From: Paraburkholderia sp. SOS3
GTDB lineage: Bacteria; Pseudomonadota; Gammaproteobacteria; Burkholderiales; Burkholderiaceae
DNA: 64,000 nucleotides
Reading direction: 5' to 3'
Assembly (NCBI RefSeq): GCF_001922345.1
Contig: NZ_CP018811.1
Coordinates: forward strand, 1,860,001 to 1,924,000
A model generated the notes under the pieces. It ran no database searches and was not told the origin of the DNA. It was given only the letters and a program-made list of their open reading frames with translations. Positions 29,105-38,707 of this stretch are shown here, piece after piece (the stretch's first letter is position 1; each line of letters starts with the position of its first letter). The translations under genes and the position numbers were made by a program.

Positions 29105-29782
29105 ATGCCTGCCTGGCTGCATCTGATGGGGCAGTCCTTGTGGCCCCTCCTGTACGCGGGCCTCGTCTTCACCGTGCCGCTGACGCTTGTTTCGTTCGCG
29201 CTCGGGTTGACGCTCGCGTTTATCGTCGCGCTGGTGCGACTGTTCGGGCCGCCGTGGGCCGTCGCCATCGTGCGCTTCTACGTCTGGCTGATCCGCGGGT
29301 CGCCGCTGCTCGTGCAACTGTTCGTGATTTTCTACGGCTTGCCGAACGTCGGCATCGTGCTCGATCCGTTGACGGCGGCGATTATCGGCTTTTCGCTCAA
29401 TGTCGGCGCGTACAATTCGGAAGTGATCCGCGGCGTCATCGAGTCGATTCCGAAAGGGCAGTGGGAAGCGTCGTATTCGATCGGTATGACGCGCGGCCAG
29501 GCATTATGGCGCGTGATCCTGCCGCAGGCGGCGCGCGTTGCGCTGCCGCCGCTGTCGAACTCGTTTATCTCGCTTGTCAAAGATACGTCGCTCGCGGCCG
29601 TGCTGACGGTGCCGGAGATCTTCCAGGCAGCGCAACGGATCGCGTCCGTCACCTATGAACCGCTGATCCTCTATACGGAAGCCGCGCTGATCTATCTCGT
29701 GTTCAGTTCGGTGCTGTCTTCCGCGCAGGTGCACCTCGAACGCAGGTTCGCGCGGCATGCGCTTTTCCAGTCGAGCAGCTGA
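29105..29782 (+). CDS. tcyL: Amino-acid ABC transporter permease (cystine type)
   Basis: A 225-residue inner-membrane permease (HisM family) with about four to five transmembrane segments. KGQWEASYSIGMTRGQALWRVILPQAARVALPP is the EAA loop, and LSNSFISLVKDTSLAAVLTVPE follows, as in YecS. It is 68 bases after the binding protein. Its TGA shares a base with the ATG of the ATPase at 29782, so the two are translationally coupled. Confidence 0.9.
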   Translation: MPAWLHLMGQSLWPLLYAGLVFTVPLTLVSFALGLTLAFIVALVRLFGPPWAVAIVRFYVWLIRGSPLLVQLFVIFYGLPNVGIVLDPLTAAIIGFSLNVGAYNSEVIRGVIESIPKGQWEASYSIGMTRGQALWRVILPQAARVALPPLSNSFISLVKDTSLAAVLTVPEIFQAAQRIASVTYEPLILYTEAALIYLVFSSVLSSAQVHLERRFARHALFQSSS

Positions 29783-30549
29783 TGATCCGTCTCGAGAAAA
29801 TCGACAAGTATTTTGGCAGCCATCGTGTGCTTTCCGCTGTCGACCTCGCGCTCGAACCGGGCAGCGTCACGGCGCTGATCGGTCCGTCGGGCAGCGGCAA
29901 GAGCACTTTGCTGCGCTGCGTGAACCTGCTTGAAATTCCGGAGGCAGGCACGCTCGAGCTCGGCGATCTGCGCGTCGAATTCAGCCGCGCGACGAAGCCG
30001 CCGCGCGACACCGTGCTTGCGATTCGCCGTCGCACGGGCATGGTGTTTCAGAATTTCCAGCTGTTTCCGCACCGGACCGTGCTCGAGAACGTGATGGAAG
30101 GGCTCGTCACTGTGCAGAAGTGGGACGTCGAACGCGCGCGTGCGCGGGCGCAGGAACTGCTCGCGAAAGTCGGGATCGCGCACAAGGCGGACGCGTGGCC
30201 AACCACGTTATCGGGCGGCCAGCAGCAGCGTGTCGCGATTGCGCGCGCGCTTGCGCCGTCGCCCGACGTACTGTTGTGCGACGAGCCGACCTCGGCGCTC
30301 GATCCTGGTCTTGCGGCGGAAGTCGTCGAGGTGCTGCGCCAGCTCGCGCAGGAAGGGATGACGATGCTGATGGCGACGCACGACCTGCGCCTTGCGGCAT
30401 CGATCTCGCGCGATGTGCTATTTCTCAGCAACGGCGTCGTCGTGGAGGCGGGTCCGTCGCGCGAGATCTTCACGCGGCCGCGCGAGAAGGAGACGGCGAA
30501 CTTTGTCTCGACGCTGACGCAAAGCTTGCCCGACGCGTGGGCAAATTGA
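29782..30549 (+). CDS. tcyN: Amino-acid ABC transporter ATP-binding protein (cystine type)
   Basis: A 255-residue ATPase. Walker A is GPSGSGKST near 33, then MVFQNFQLFPH, signature LSGGQQQR, Walker B VLLCDEPTSALD and the switch ATHDLRLA. It completes a binding protein, permease and ATPase operon for amino-acid uptake. The C-terminus REIFTRPREKETANFVSTL is typical of polar amino-acid ATPases. Confidence 0.93.
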   Translation: MIRLEKIDKYFGSHRVLSAVDLALEPGSVTALIGPSGSGKSTLLRCVNLLEIPEAGTLELGDLRVEFSRATKPPRDTVLAIRRRTGMVFQNFQLFPHRTVLENVMEGLVTVQKWDVERARARAQELLAKVGIAHKADAWPTTLSGGQQQRVAIARALAPSPDVLLCDEPTSALDPGLAAEVVEVLRQLAQEGMTMLMATHDLRLAASISRDVLFLSNGVVVEAGPSREIFTRPREKETANFVSTLTQSLPDAWAN

Positions 30550-30686
30550 TGGGGGGAGTGCGCGGTCGACTGTGCGGCTGCTTGCGGCGGTCGCCGGCCG
30601 CCGGCCGCCGGTTACCGACGGCCGGCGTCGCGAAGGTCCGGCCGGCTCCAGGCTACAATGCCCCGCAGATCAAGAACGGACGAGTT

Positions 30687-31337
30687 ATGAACACCCGCGT
30701 TTTCACCGTTGTATCGTCTGCTGCGGCGCTTGCGCTGTTCGCCGGTTGCACCGTCTACAAGAACACTGCGGCCTGCGAAGACACGATGCGCAGCGCGGCC
30801 GCCGATCGGGCGGCCTCGGAAACGCTGAAGATCAGCCATGCAGGCGCCGGTATTCACGGCAGCCGGGTGGTGGTCGAAGGTGCGTTCGAAAGCATGGTGC
30901 CGGCCTCGTCGGTCGCGGCGATCACGGCGGCGTGGGCAAGGCCGCCTGCGTCGGACGCAGCGGAGGCTTCCGGGCCCTCCGCTGCGTGGCAGCCTTCGGC
31001 TGTGGCAACGCGTCCGGGTGCTTCTGCGACGGCATCGGCGCAGAGGTCGACCGCCGGGGCCGCGCCGCGGACATCGGCCGATGTGCAACCGTCCACATCG
31101 ACGCCCACGTCGGCCGGCATGGCCGGCGTTCTTGCGCCGACGTTCGCGTCCTCGCAGGAGCAGACAGCGGCGGCCAGTCAGAAGCCGACCTCGCGTGCGT
31201 CGAAGAAACCGGTCAAGCTCGCCATTCCCGCAGCGATCGAATGCAGATTCGATGGCCAGAATCTCACGTCGTTCAAATGGCTCTCGCCGGGTAGACTCGT
31301 CAGTCATACCGATGGCGACAAGGCCCAGTCGGACTGA
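30687..31337 (+). CDS. Hypothetical lipoprotein
   Basis: A 216-residue protein with a lipoprotein signal, lipobox LFAGC (residue 21 cysteine), so it is probably anchored in an outer or inner membrane facing the periplasm. A low-complexity alanine/serine/threonine region (about 85-175) separates the N-terminal domain from a C-terminal block with PAAIECRFDGQNLTSFKWLSPG. I do not recognise the family. It stands alone, 137 bases after the cystine ATPase; a GAACGGACG stretch lies 5 bases before the ATG. Confidence 0.7.
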   Translation: MNTRVFTVVSSAAALALFAGCTVYKNTAACEDTMRSAAADRAASETLKISHAGAGIHGSRVVVEGAFESMVPASSVAAITAAWARPPASDAAEASGPSAAWQPSAVATRPGASATASAQRSTAGAAPRTSADVQPSTSTPTSAGMAGVLAPTFASSQEQTAAASQKPTSRASKKPVKLAIPAAIECRFDGQNLTSFKWLSPGRLVSHTDGDKAQSD

Positions 31338-31529
31338 GTACCGGGCCGCACGGGACGCGCTCCTTTACCCTTACCCGCCTCAATCGTTTCGCGGCAGACG
31401 CCAACGCACTTGCAGCTCCATTCATCGTCAGCCGTTGCTATCGCATTGCAACATGCGTATTGGCATGATTTGCGTGCGCGCGTGCGGTCCAGTGCTACGA
31501 TTTCCAGTGTCGCAAAGCGGGGGGTCATT

Positions 31530-31760
31530 ATGGACGGCTATATCAGGCACCAGATCGAAGGCGCATCGGTCGACATCGATGTTGTACCCGTCGCGCCGCA
31601 TGGCTTCTGCGCACGCTTCCGGATTTTCCGCGATGCGTCCGACGAGCCCGAATGGCATCAGGTGCATGTGTCGGGCTCGGTGTTCAATACAGCCGCAGCG
31701 GCTGAAGAGGCGGCGCGGTCGATGGCGCTCGAGAAGGTGCTGGCGCGTGGCAATGGGTAG
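31530..31760 (+). CDS. Small hypothetical protein
   Basis: A 76-residue protein starting MDGYIRHQIEGASVDIDVVPV. Two parts are visible: an N-terminal beta-rich piece and a C-terminal helix (AAAAEEAARSMALEKVL). No signal peptide and no cysteine pair. A G-rich stretch, GCGGGGGG, lies before the start. It converges with the glycosyltransferase gene. Family unknown. Confidence 0.6.
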   Translation: MDGYIRHQIEGASVDIDVVPVAPHGFCARFRIFRDASDEPEWHQVHVSGSVFNTAAAAEEAARSMALEKVLARGNG

Positions 31761-31790
31761 CGTAGCGCTGTGTGCCATGCCGCTAAGCCG

Positions 31791-33728
31791 TTAAGCCGTT
31801 AAGCCACGCGACGTTGGCGCTGCTTTTGCCCCGCTAGCGCCGGCTCGCAACGTTTCCATCCGCTGCGCTTCCACCAGTCGCAACACGCGCTCGCCGAATA
31901 GCGACGCATCGCCTTCGTAATACCGTTCGACCGCTTTCGTTTCGATCAAGCGTGCGCGCAGCGCTTCGCGCTCGCCATGTCCGTCGATCATCCTGACGGC
32001 GGCGTTCACGTAGTCGTCGACGCACGCGGCGACGGTCCACGCCGGCATGTCCGCACGTGCGAAGAGTGCGCCGTCGATGCGCTCGAACACTTCTGTTCCC
32101 GTGACGCAGACGCCTGGCACGCCGAGCGTGAACGCGTCGACGATGCCGTTCGTGTTGCCGAACGGGAACGGGCTCAGAAACATATCCGCGCGATGAATGC
32201 GCGCAAGATAATCGGCGTACGCGTGAAAGCCGTGCACGATCGCGCCCGGCAGTGCGAGCGCGATGATCCGGCGCATATGTTCGAGCAGCAGACCGTGCCG
32301 CGCGCCCGTCATCAGATGAAACTGCACCGGCGTTTGCGCACGCTGTTGAATCCGACGGCATGCTTCGAAGAAGCGCGGATTGAGCTTCATCTGGCTCGCC
32401 GTGACAACGATATCGAGCGTGTCGCGCCGCGCGGGCACGGCGGGCGCGACCGGCGGCAGCGCACTCGATGCAACATACGGCTGAGCGTTGCGCGGCAACG
32501 TCAGCAGTGTTTCGCTGAAGCAGTGCGGGTCGCCAACAAAGTCCTCCTCCACGCTCACATAGTCGATGCGCGCCGAGTGCGTCGTTGCCGGGTGGCCGAG
32601 CGCCGCGATCTGCAGCGGCGCCACGCGTAGATTCGACATGAAAACGGTCAACACGAACATGCCGACGCTCGGCATATAGAGCACGTCGGCCTGTTCCGCT
32701 TGCGCGAAATCGCGCACCGTCTTCAGGCATTCGCCGATGTAGTCCGGCTCCCTCAGCTCGATAAAGCGATCGAAGAGCGCGCGGCCGGTTTCGTCGACCG
32801 CGTAGCCGAAGCCGAATCCGACGACTTCGAAATACGCGCGTGCGGCAGCGAGCGTGCGCGAATGGGTCCGGTAAATCGAATGCGCGCTGCCGAACCACTC
32901 GAGCACGACGATCATGAGCGGCTTTTTTCGCTGCTTGCGTCGAGCGGCGCGGGTGGCGTCCGGTTCGGGCAGGACGCCCGGGAACTCGAGGTCGGCGAGC
33001 CCGAGTTCGTCGAGCTTGCGGCGCACGAGCACATTGATCTCCGCCTTGATCGCATGCCGGCGCGGCGTATCGGCGTAGCTGCAATACATGTACGCGTTAT
33101 GCAGTACGCCCGTGGGTAGCGCATCGAGGTCGCCAATTTGCGCCAGCTTGCCCGGCAACCATTCGAGCAGCGCCTCGCGTTTGCCGTGCGCGCTCGCGGA
33201 GCCCTGGAACTCGGCCGCTAGTAATGCGAGCGCAAGACTTGCGGCAGCAATCGGATGGCGCGACCAGACGTCGTCGAGTTCGAGCGTCAGGTCCGATTCG
33301 CTCGAATAAAGCAGGCAGAGTTTCTCGAGTGAGCTTCGCGCGGCGCTCGACATGTGCGCGGCAGGACTGCCTTGCCACGCTCGGTAGAGAGAACGCGCGA
33401 GATGGTCGGCATTGCCGGGCGGCGTTGCCGCGAAAAGCGAACCGATCCGCGCGTGCGTCGACATCAGCGCCTCGATGACCGGGGCGGGTGGACGAAACGA
33501 AGCATCGGCGAAGAGCACGGTAATGGCCGTCGCGGCGCGCGCACAGAAGCGCTGCTGCTGCAACGCTTCCGGTAAATCTGCGAGACCCGACGCGCGGAAA
33601 TCGTCATCGAGTTCGCCGCGCTTTTGCTGGAGCAGCGCAAGCAGCGCGATCAGTTGTTCGGTTGCCTTGTCGTGATCGTGCGTATAGACGCATTGCTCGA
33701 AGTCGTCGAGCAGGAAAGTGGTTCGCAT
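31791..33728 (-). CDS. HMW1C-type cytoplasmic N-glycosyltransferase
   Basis: A 645-residue GT41 enzyme. An all-helical N-terminal domain (about 1-260) is followed by the catalytic domain (about 270-620). Shared motifs with Haemophilus/Actinobacillus HMW1C proteins are ARAATAITVLF (63-73), SAHSIYRTHS (281-290), IAALGHPATTHS (374-385), SQMKLNP (445-451, K448 matching the UDP-contacting lysine) and FPFGNTNGI (521-529). These enzymes add glucose to asparagine in N-X-S/T sequons of adhesins before export, using UDP-sugar and no lipid carrier. It is divergent from a trimeric autotransporter with eight sequons at 34149. It carries no signal peptide, as expected for the cytoplasm. Confidence 0.9.
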   Translation of the reverse strand: MRTTFLLDDFEQCVYTHDHDKATEQLIALLALLQQKRGELDDDFRASGLADLPEALQQQRFCARAATAITVLFADASFRPPAPVIEALMSTHARIGSLFAATPPGNADHLARSLYRAWQGSPAAHMSSAARSSLEKLCLLYSSESDLTLELDDVWSRHPIAAASLALALLAAEFQGSASAHGKREALLEWLPGKLAQIGDLDALPTGVLHNAYMYCSYADTPRRHAIKAEINVLVRRKLDELGLADLEFPGVLPEPDATRAARRKQRKKPLMIVVLEWFGSAHSIYRTHSRTLAAARAYFEVVGFGFGYAVDETGRALFDRFIELREPDYIGECLKTVRDFAQAEQADVLYMPSVGMFVLTVFMSNLRVAPLQIAALGHPATTHSARIDYVSVEEDFVGDPHCFSETLLTLPRNAQPYVASSALPPVAPAVPARRDTLDIVVTASQMKLNPRFFEACRRIQQRAQTPVQFHLMTGARHGLLLEHMRRIIALALPGAIVHGFHAYADYLARIHRADMFLSPFPFGNTNGIVDAFTLGVPGVCVTGTEVFERIDGALFARADMPAWTVAACVDDYVNAAVRMIDGHGEREALRARLIETKAVERYYEGDASLFGERVLRLVEAQRMETLRAGASGAKAAPTSRGLTA

Positions 33729-34148
33729 CGGGATCGCCAGAAATTTTGCATCGCTAAATTGTATGGGAACACCGTTGGCGGCTCGTCAGAAAAGTTTGCT
33801 ACCGACATCATTTTGAGAGTTTTCTTGTATCGAAACATTCCGAATCTTTGTAGGATTCACCTGCTGTCGACGTAAGCGAACGTGTCAGACCACATGGTGG
33901 CGCCGTCGGAGCGATCAGGTGTGTTGATCAGGGCGTCGATCCGGTAAGTTGACCGGCTGCGTTGACAGTTCGAAGCGGGGTGGGTGTGACGAAGCAGCGA
34001 GGAAAGTAGTTCTTGAAGTTGCCGGTGTCATCAATTTAATTCGACATCCATATTAATAAGCGGGCGTGAATCGAAAATCCTGGCGGTTGAAGCCGGCAGG
34101 TCGGCGTTCGCCCGGTTCAGTCGGTCATTTACGAGTATCAGGCTAGAG
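33729..34148. other. Divergent intergenic region between glycosyltransferase and adhesin
   Basis: 420 bases without a gene, poorer in GC than its surroundings. A possible adhesin promoter is TTGAAG (34013-34018), 16 bases, TTTAAT (34035-34040), giving an untranslated leader of about 100 bases. GATCAGGTGTGTTGATC (33919-33935) is a partial palindrome that could be an operator. Confidence 0.45.
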
Positions 34149-36116
34149 ATGAAGAACAGACGATATGTCACGCGTGCGCGCGACAAATATGCATCGGTGG
34201 TGGGTGGCGAGCGCAGTGCGCGGCGTTGGCGGTTGCGACCGCCCGCGGGCAAGGCACGGCTGGCGGTGCTTGCGGTCGGTGTCGGGGCGGCTTCGTTTGC
34301 GCATGCGGCGGGGTCGGCCGATGCGGCCGAAGCGCGCGAAGTGGACGGCGTGCCGCTTCAGACGATGCAGCAGCTTTCCGCACCGCAGCCCGCGCTGCCG
34401 TTGCGTGCCGCCATGCTCGCCGCGGCGCCGGTCACCAACTACATTTCGGTCAGCGCGAATACCACGCCGGGCGCGCCGACACATGCATCCGACGATCTGA
34501 ACGCGATGGCGGTCGGCCCGACCTCGGCGGCTTCCGGTATCAACGCGACCGCGTTTGGCGCGGGCGCGTTCGCGGCGCGCAGTTATTCGACGGCGGTCGG
34601 TTCGGGCGCGGGTGCATTGGGACTGCGCTCGACCGCGATCGGCACGAGCGCGACCACGGGTTTCGACGCGGACGGCGCGGTCGCGATCGGTTATATGGCG
34701 CGCGGCGACGGCGCTGCGACGCTCGCGATGGGCTCGGAGGCGACGGCGTCGGGCGTGCAGTCGGTCGCGCTCGGATCGAGCGCGGTTGCCTTTGCGGACG
34801 CGGCGCTCGCGCTAGGCGCCAACACGCTGGCAACCAGCACGGGCAGCGTCGCGCTCGGCGCGAACTCGTTCGCAGACCGGCAGGACGCGGTGTCGGTCGG
34901 CAATGCGAAACTGCAGCGGCAAATCGTCAACGTGGCCGCGGGCACGTCCGATACCGATGTCGTCAACATCGCGCAGTTGAAGGGCGTCGTGACGGCGCTC
35001 GGCAGCGGCGCCGCGGTGAACGCGGACGGCAGCGTGTCCTTGCCAGCCTACGGCGTCGGCGGCATGGTCTATTACACGGTCGGCGATGCCTTGAAGAATC
35101 TCGATGGGCGCGTCAAGGCGAATACGGTCCGTATCGACGATCTGACCAGCGTGGTGAATAACATCACGGGCGGAACCACCACGGCCGTTCGATACTTCCG
35201 CGCGAATTCGGCGTCGAGCGATGCAGCGGCAACGGGCGTCGAAGCGGTCGCCATCGGTGGCAATGCACGCGCGACGGCGGATGGGTCGATCGCGCTCGGC
35301 GCGAACTCGACTGCGGACCGCGAGAACGTCGTGTCGATCGGTTCGGCCGGGTACGAGCGTCAGATCGCGAACGTGGCGGCGGGTGTCGCCGATACCGACG
35401 CGGTCAACGTGGCCCAGCTGAACAGCGCGATCAGCCAGGTCATCATCAACGACCAGCCGCGCGCGGCGAGCCCGTTCGTCGCCGTGAACGGCAATGCGGC
35501 GACCGAAGCCGCGCAGGCGAGCGGCACGCGTGCCGCGGCGCTTGGCGCCAACGCGTCGGCAAATGGCGAAGCGGCGCTTGCGTTCGGTGCGAATGCGAGC
35601 GCGACCGGCGACACGGCGAGTGCGATCGGCGCTCAAGCGGTCGCGAAAGGCAACGGTGCATCGGCATTCGGCTGGAACAGCGCCGCCTCCGCCGACGGCG
35701 CGGTTGCGCTCGGCGCCGGGTCGGTTGCCGATCGTGCGAATGCGGTGTCGGTCGGCAGCGCGGGCGCCGAGCGGCAGATCACGAACGTCGCACCGGGCAC
35801 GCGCGGCACCGACGCGGTCAATCTCGATCAGTTGAATGCCTCGTTCAACCAGGCGAACCAGGCGCTCAACGACCTTGACCGCAGCACGCGCAAAGGCATC
35901 GCTTCGGCGTCCGCGCTGCAGATCGTCACGCCGTATCTGCCCGGGCGCACGACACTCAATGCGGGTGTTGCCGCCTATCGCGGCCAGGCGGCGCTCGCGA
36001 TCGGCGTGTCGCGCTGGAGCGAGAAGGGCACGTTCAACGTCAACGCGGGCGTTGCTTCGTCAGGCGGCAACAGCACGATTGTCCGCGCGGGAGTCGGCAT
36101 CGTCATTGGAGACTGA
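34149..36116 (+). CDS. Trimeric autotransporter adhesin (YadA-like)
   Basis: A 655-residue outer-membrane adhesin. An extended basic N-terminus (1-35) precedes the hydrophobic signal (about 38-53, ASFAHA). The passenger has degenerate head repeats around AIG/ALG (117-250, 364-390, 455-530), three neck modules ending NVAAGTSDTDVVNIAQL (261-277), ANVAAGVADTDAVNVAQL (407-424) and TNVAPGTRGTDAVNLDQL (545-562), a short coiled coil (563-585) and a C-terminal anchor (586-655). Eight N-X-S/T sequons lie at N104, 132, 338, 386, 468, 482, 563 and 641. The protein ends VIGD, without the usual terminal aromatic residue. Divergent glycosyltransferase and downstream OmpA lipoprotein suggest a surface-adhesion unit. 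Confidence 0.92.
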   Translation: MKNRRYVTRARDKYASVVGGERSARRWRLRPPAGKARLAVLAVGVGAASFAHAAGSADAAEAREVDGVPLQTMQQLSAPQPALPLRAAMLAAAPVTNYISVSANTTPGAPTHASDDLNAMAVGPTSAASGINATAFGAGAFAARSYSTAVGSGAGALGLRSTAIGTSATTGFDADGAVAIGYMARGDGAATLAMGSEATASGVQSVALGSSAVAFADAALALGANTLATSTGSVALGANSFADRQDAVSVGNAKLQRQIVNVAAGTSDTDVVNIAQLKGVVTALGSGAAVNADGSVSLPAYGVGGMVYYTVGDALKNLDGRVKANTVRIDDLTSVVNNITGGTTTAVRYFRANSASSDAAATGVEAVAIGGNARATADGSIALGANSTADRENVVSIGSAGYERQIANVAAGVADTDAVNVAQLNSAISQVIINDQPRAASPFVAVNGNAATEAAQASGTRAAALGANASANGEAALAFGANASATGDTASAIGAQAVAKGNGASAFGWNSAASADGAVALGAGSVADRANAVSVGSAGAERQITNVAPGTRGTDAVNLDQLNASFNQANQALNDLDRSTRKGIASASALQIVTPYLPGRTTLNAGVAAYRGQAALAIGVSRWSEKGTFNVNAGVASSGGNSTIVRAGVGIVIGD

Positions 36117-36220
36117 CGCGCCGCGCTCAGCCGTCGAAGCAAAACCAGATCAATGAACGAGTGCCGTGCGTGCGGAATTTTGCCGGATGCACGCGCGGCG
36201 CGTATGCCTAAGGGAACGAA

Positions 36221-37306
36221 ATGAAGCAATGGGTCGTCGTTGCGGCCGCGCTCGCCGCCTTTTCAGGGTGCACGAGCGAGGTGGCGCGCGAAAAGCTCGC
36301 TATTCGCGATCCGTCGGTCGCGCAGGGCGGATTCGGCACGCCGCAAGACGCCGCGGCGGGCGCAGCAGTCAAACAATGGACCGACACGTACACGCCGATC
36401 AAGCGCCACGGCGCGACGCTCGATACGTTGCAGACGAGGCTCGACCGGCTCGGGACGAAGAAAGATTCGTACGCAGGCGCGAAGGCGCAATGCTGGATCG
36501 ACACGGGCAAAGAGGCCTTCGCGGCGCATGACGAATGGGGCTTCGTCGAGGAATCGATCGGCGAAGCCGCGGCGCTGATCGGCGGGCTCGAATCGGGCAC
36601 AGGCGCGGGCACGGGCATGGGCCATGGCAGGGCAGCCGAAACGCAACATTTGCGCACCTCGGTACCGGTGCGCCCGGATCTATGGGAGCAACTGAATGCG
36701 CTAAAGGCCGATAGCCGTTTCGCCGCGTGCATACCGGCGCAGAGGCGGGCCGCGTGTGCGGAAGTCGAATTGACGCGCGCCGGACATGACGCATGGACGC
36801 GCGCTTTCGCGACCGCACAGCAGCGTGCCGACCAGCTGCAAACTCCTTTGCGCGAAGCCGGACAGGCGCTCGCCGCGTGTACCGTCGCGCGACCGGTGCC
36901 GCACGAGTCCGAAGTCATTTCGCTGTCGGCCGACGCGCTGTTCGACTTCGGCCGCGGCGATCTCGCGGCGATCAGCGACGAAGGGCGCCGGCAACTCGAC
37001 CGGGTCGCGGTGCGTCTGCGCGCGCTCGACACGATCGAGCGGGTCGTCGTCTCGGGATACACGGACAGGCTCGGCCCGGACGGCTACAACCTGCGTCTGT
37101 CGTGGCTGCGCGCCGATACGGTGCGGCGCTATCTGGTCGACAGCGGCGTGGCCGTGCCGATCGATGCGCGTGGTCTCGGCAAAGCACAGCCGGGTACTAC
37201 GTGCACCATGCGCGATCGCGCGGCGTTGATCGATTGCCTTGCGCGCGACCGGCGTGTGGAGATTCGTGTCGTCGGCGCGCAGTCGAGGGGGCTGCAAGCC
37301 GGCTAA
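36221..37306 (+). CDS. OmpA-family lipoprotein
   Basis: A 361-residue lipoprotein with lipobox FSGC (cysteine 17), a helical middle with several cysteines, and a C-terminal OmpA peptidoglycan-binding domain (about 235-355): ADALFDFGRGDL, VVVSGYTDRLGPDGYNLRLSWLRA. It lies 104 bases after the adhesin gene on the same strand and is probably co-transcribed. It likely stabilises the adhesin or tethers it to the cell wall, by analogy with periplasmic partners of trimeric autotransporters. This role is inference. Confidence 0.85.
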   Translation: MKQWVVVAAALAAFSGCTSEVAREKLAIRDPSVAQGGFGTPQDAAAGAAVKQWTDTYTPIKRHGATLDTLQTRLDRLGTKKDSYAGAKAQCWIDTGKEAFAAHDEWGFVEESIGEAAALIGGLESGTGAGTGMGHGRAAETQHLRTSVPVRPDLWEQLNALKADSRFAACIPAQRRAACAEVELTRAGHDAWTRAFATAQQRADQLQTPLREAGQALAACTVARPVPHESEVISLSADALFDFGRGDLAAISDEGRRQLDRVAVRLRALDTIERVVVSGYTDRLGPDGYNLRLSWLRADTVRRYLVDSGVAVPIDARGLGKAQPGTTCTMRDRAALIDCLARDRRVEIRVVGAQSRGLQAG

Positions 37307-37333
37307 CCCACGCGCCGCGATTCAGAAGGCGCT

Positions 37334-38701
37334 TCAGAAGGCGTAATACGGCCCGTCGCCCGCGGCCGTCGCGCGCGCTTCGATCGCGGTATAGACACGC
37401 CGTCCGAAGAAGAATGGCAGCCCCCAGTCGAACATCGTGTTCGACGGCCCCGCGAGGTTGTCGAATGCGTTGTTCGTGCTGGCAAGCAGCGCCTGCGCGT
37501 TGCCGACCGGAAACGATAGCGTGATTGCGGCGCCGTCGGTGCCGGTCATCGTGGCGCTCAGCGTCGCACCGGACGGCGGGCAGTACCACAGTCCGCATTG
37601 GGCCAGCGTCGTAGCGAAGAACATGCCGTTCGAGCCGCTGTCGATGAAGCTGTTCGGCCAGGTCTGTCCGTCCGCGCTGGTGACGATGCGGCCGGTTTGC
37701 GTGTTGGTTCGGATGACGGTCGCGCCGCCGAGCGTGTTGTTTGCCTGTGTGCCGATACCGAAAATCAGCTGGCCCGTGACGGACTGCGCACCCGCGTCCG
37801 GTATCGCGGGCAACTCGATGATCACGCCGTTATTGTTTTCCGCGAAGTCGGCCACCGGGTTGCCCACTTGCGAGGTGAGCGGTTGCGAGCCTGGCGTGCA
37901 GGTGCCGCCGGACACGCAGGTGTAGTACCAGCGCGGCAGCGCGTTGCGCGTGCATGCGCTGCCGCAGTCGGTGCTGAACAGGCCGATGCCGAGAATGCCG
38001 TTCACGCGCAGCGTCGCCGGCGACATCATCGGCGGGCCGGAATTCGCGCAGTCGGTGGGAACGGCCGGCAACGTAGGATCGGCGATCACCTGAATCGGCA
38101 GCGCGGCGGCGATTTGCCCCGCCATCCGCACGTCCGCGGTTCGCACCGCACCCCACGTATAACCGCTGCCGAACACGCCGCACGAGCCGCTTATCGTGCC
38201 GGCGCCCGCCGCACCGCCGGCGCCGGCGACGGCCGGCAAGTCGAGCGAGGCCGGGAGGGCGGACGCCAGGATGCGCAGTCCGCTTGATCCGGTGTCGACC
38301 TGCACATTGTCGATCGTCGCGCAGTCGTTGGTCGACGGCGCGCAGACCGTGACGCTCGTCGTCAACATGTTGCGCGTGCGGGTCGGCAACGCGTTGACCG
38401 CGATCGGCTGCACGTTCGGCGTGCTCGACTGCGGGATCGCGGGCGGCGACGATGGCGGGGCGGGCGGCGCCGGGTCGGCGGCCGGGTTGCCGTTCCCCGC
38501 CGCGACAGGCGGCTGTCCGCTGTCCGCGCCACCACCGCCGCCACATCCGGCTAGCGCGGCCGCCGAAACAACGACCATCGCCATCACGACGCTGTGCGTG
38601 GCAAGCCCGGCAACGAGGACCAGTTTCGCGTAACGGACCTGCAAATGGTGGAGGACGAGACCGGGGTAAAGATGAAGAGCATTTCGCGTGTCCACGAGCA
38701 T
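37334..38701 (-). CDS. DUF3443 lipoprotein with pepsin-like aspartic protease motifs
   Basis: A 455-residue exported protein with lipobox ALAGC (cysteine 53), a proline/serine-rich spacer (about 55-98) and a long DUF3443 domain. VQVDTGSSGLRIL (134-145) and SFIDSGSNGMFF (351-362) look like the two catalytic-aspartate motifs of a bilobal pepsin-type protease; GILGIG (235-240) and QLIFGIG (311-317) match pepsin sequence landmarks. Eight or more cysteines suggest disulfides. The annotated ATG at 38701 has GAAGGAG almost touching it; a GTG at 38695 has better spacing. It follows the DUF2844 gene by 6 bases. Protease activity is inferred from motifs only. Confidence 0.85.
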   Translation of the reverse strand: MLVDTRNALHLYPGLVLHHLQVRYAKLVLVAGLATHSVVMAMVVVSAAALAGCGGGGGADSGQPPVAAGNGNPAADPAPPAPPSSPPAIPQSSTPNVQPIAVNALPTRTRNMLTTSVTVCAPSTNDCATIDNVQVDTGSSGLRILASALPASLDLPAVAGAGGAAGAGTISGSCGVFGSGYTWGAVRTADVRMAGQIAAALPIQVIADPTLPAVPTDCANSGPPMMSPATLRVNGILGIGLFSTDCGSACTRNALPRWYYTCVSGGTCTPGSQPLTSQVGNPVADFAENNNGVIIELPAIPDAGAQSVTGQLIFGIGTQANNTLGGATVIRTNTQTGRIVTSADGQTWPNSFIDSGSNGMFFATTLAQCGLWYCPPSGATLSATMTGTDGAAITLSFPVGNAQALLASTNNAFDNLAGPSNTMFDWGLPFFFGRRVYTAIEARATAAGDGPYYAF

Positions 38702-38707
38702 TCTCCT

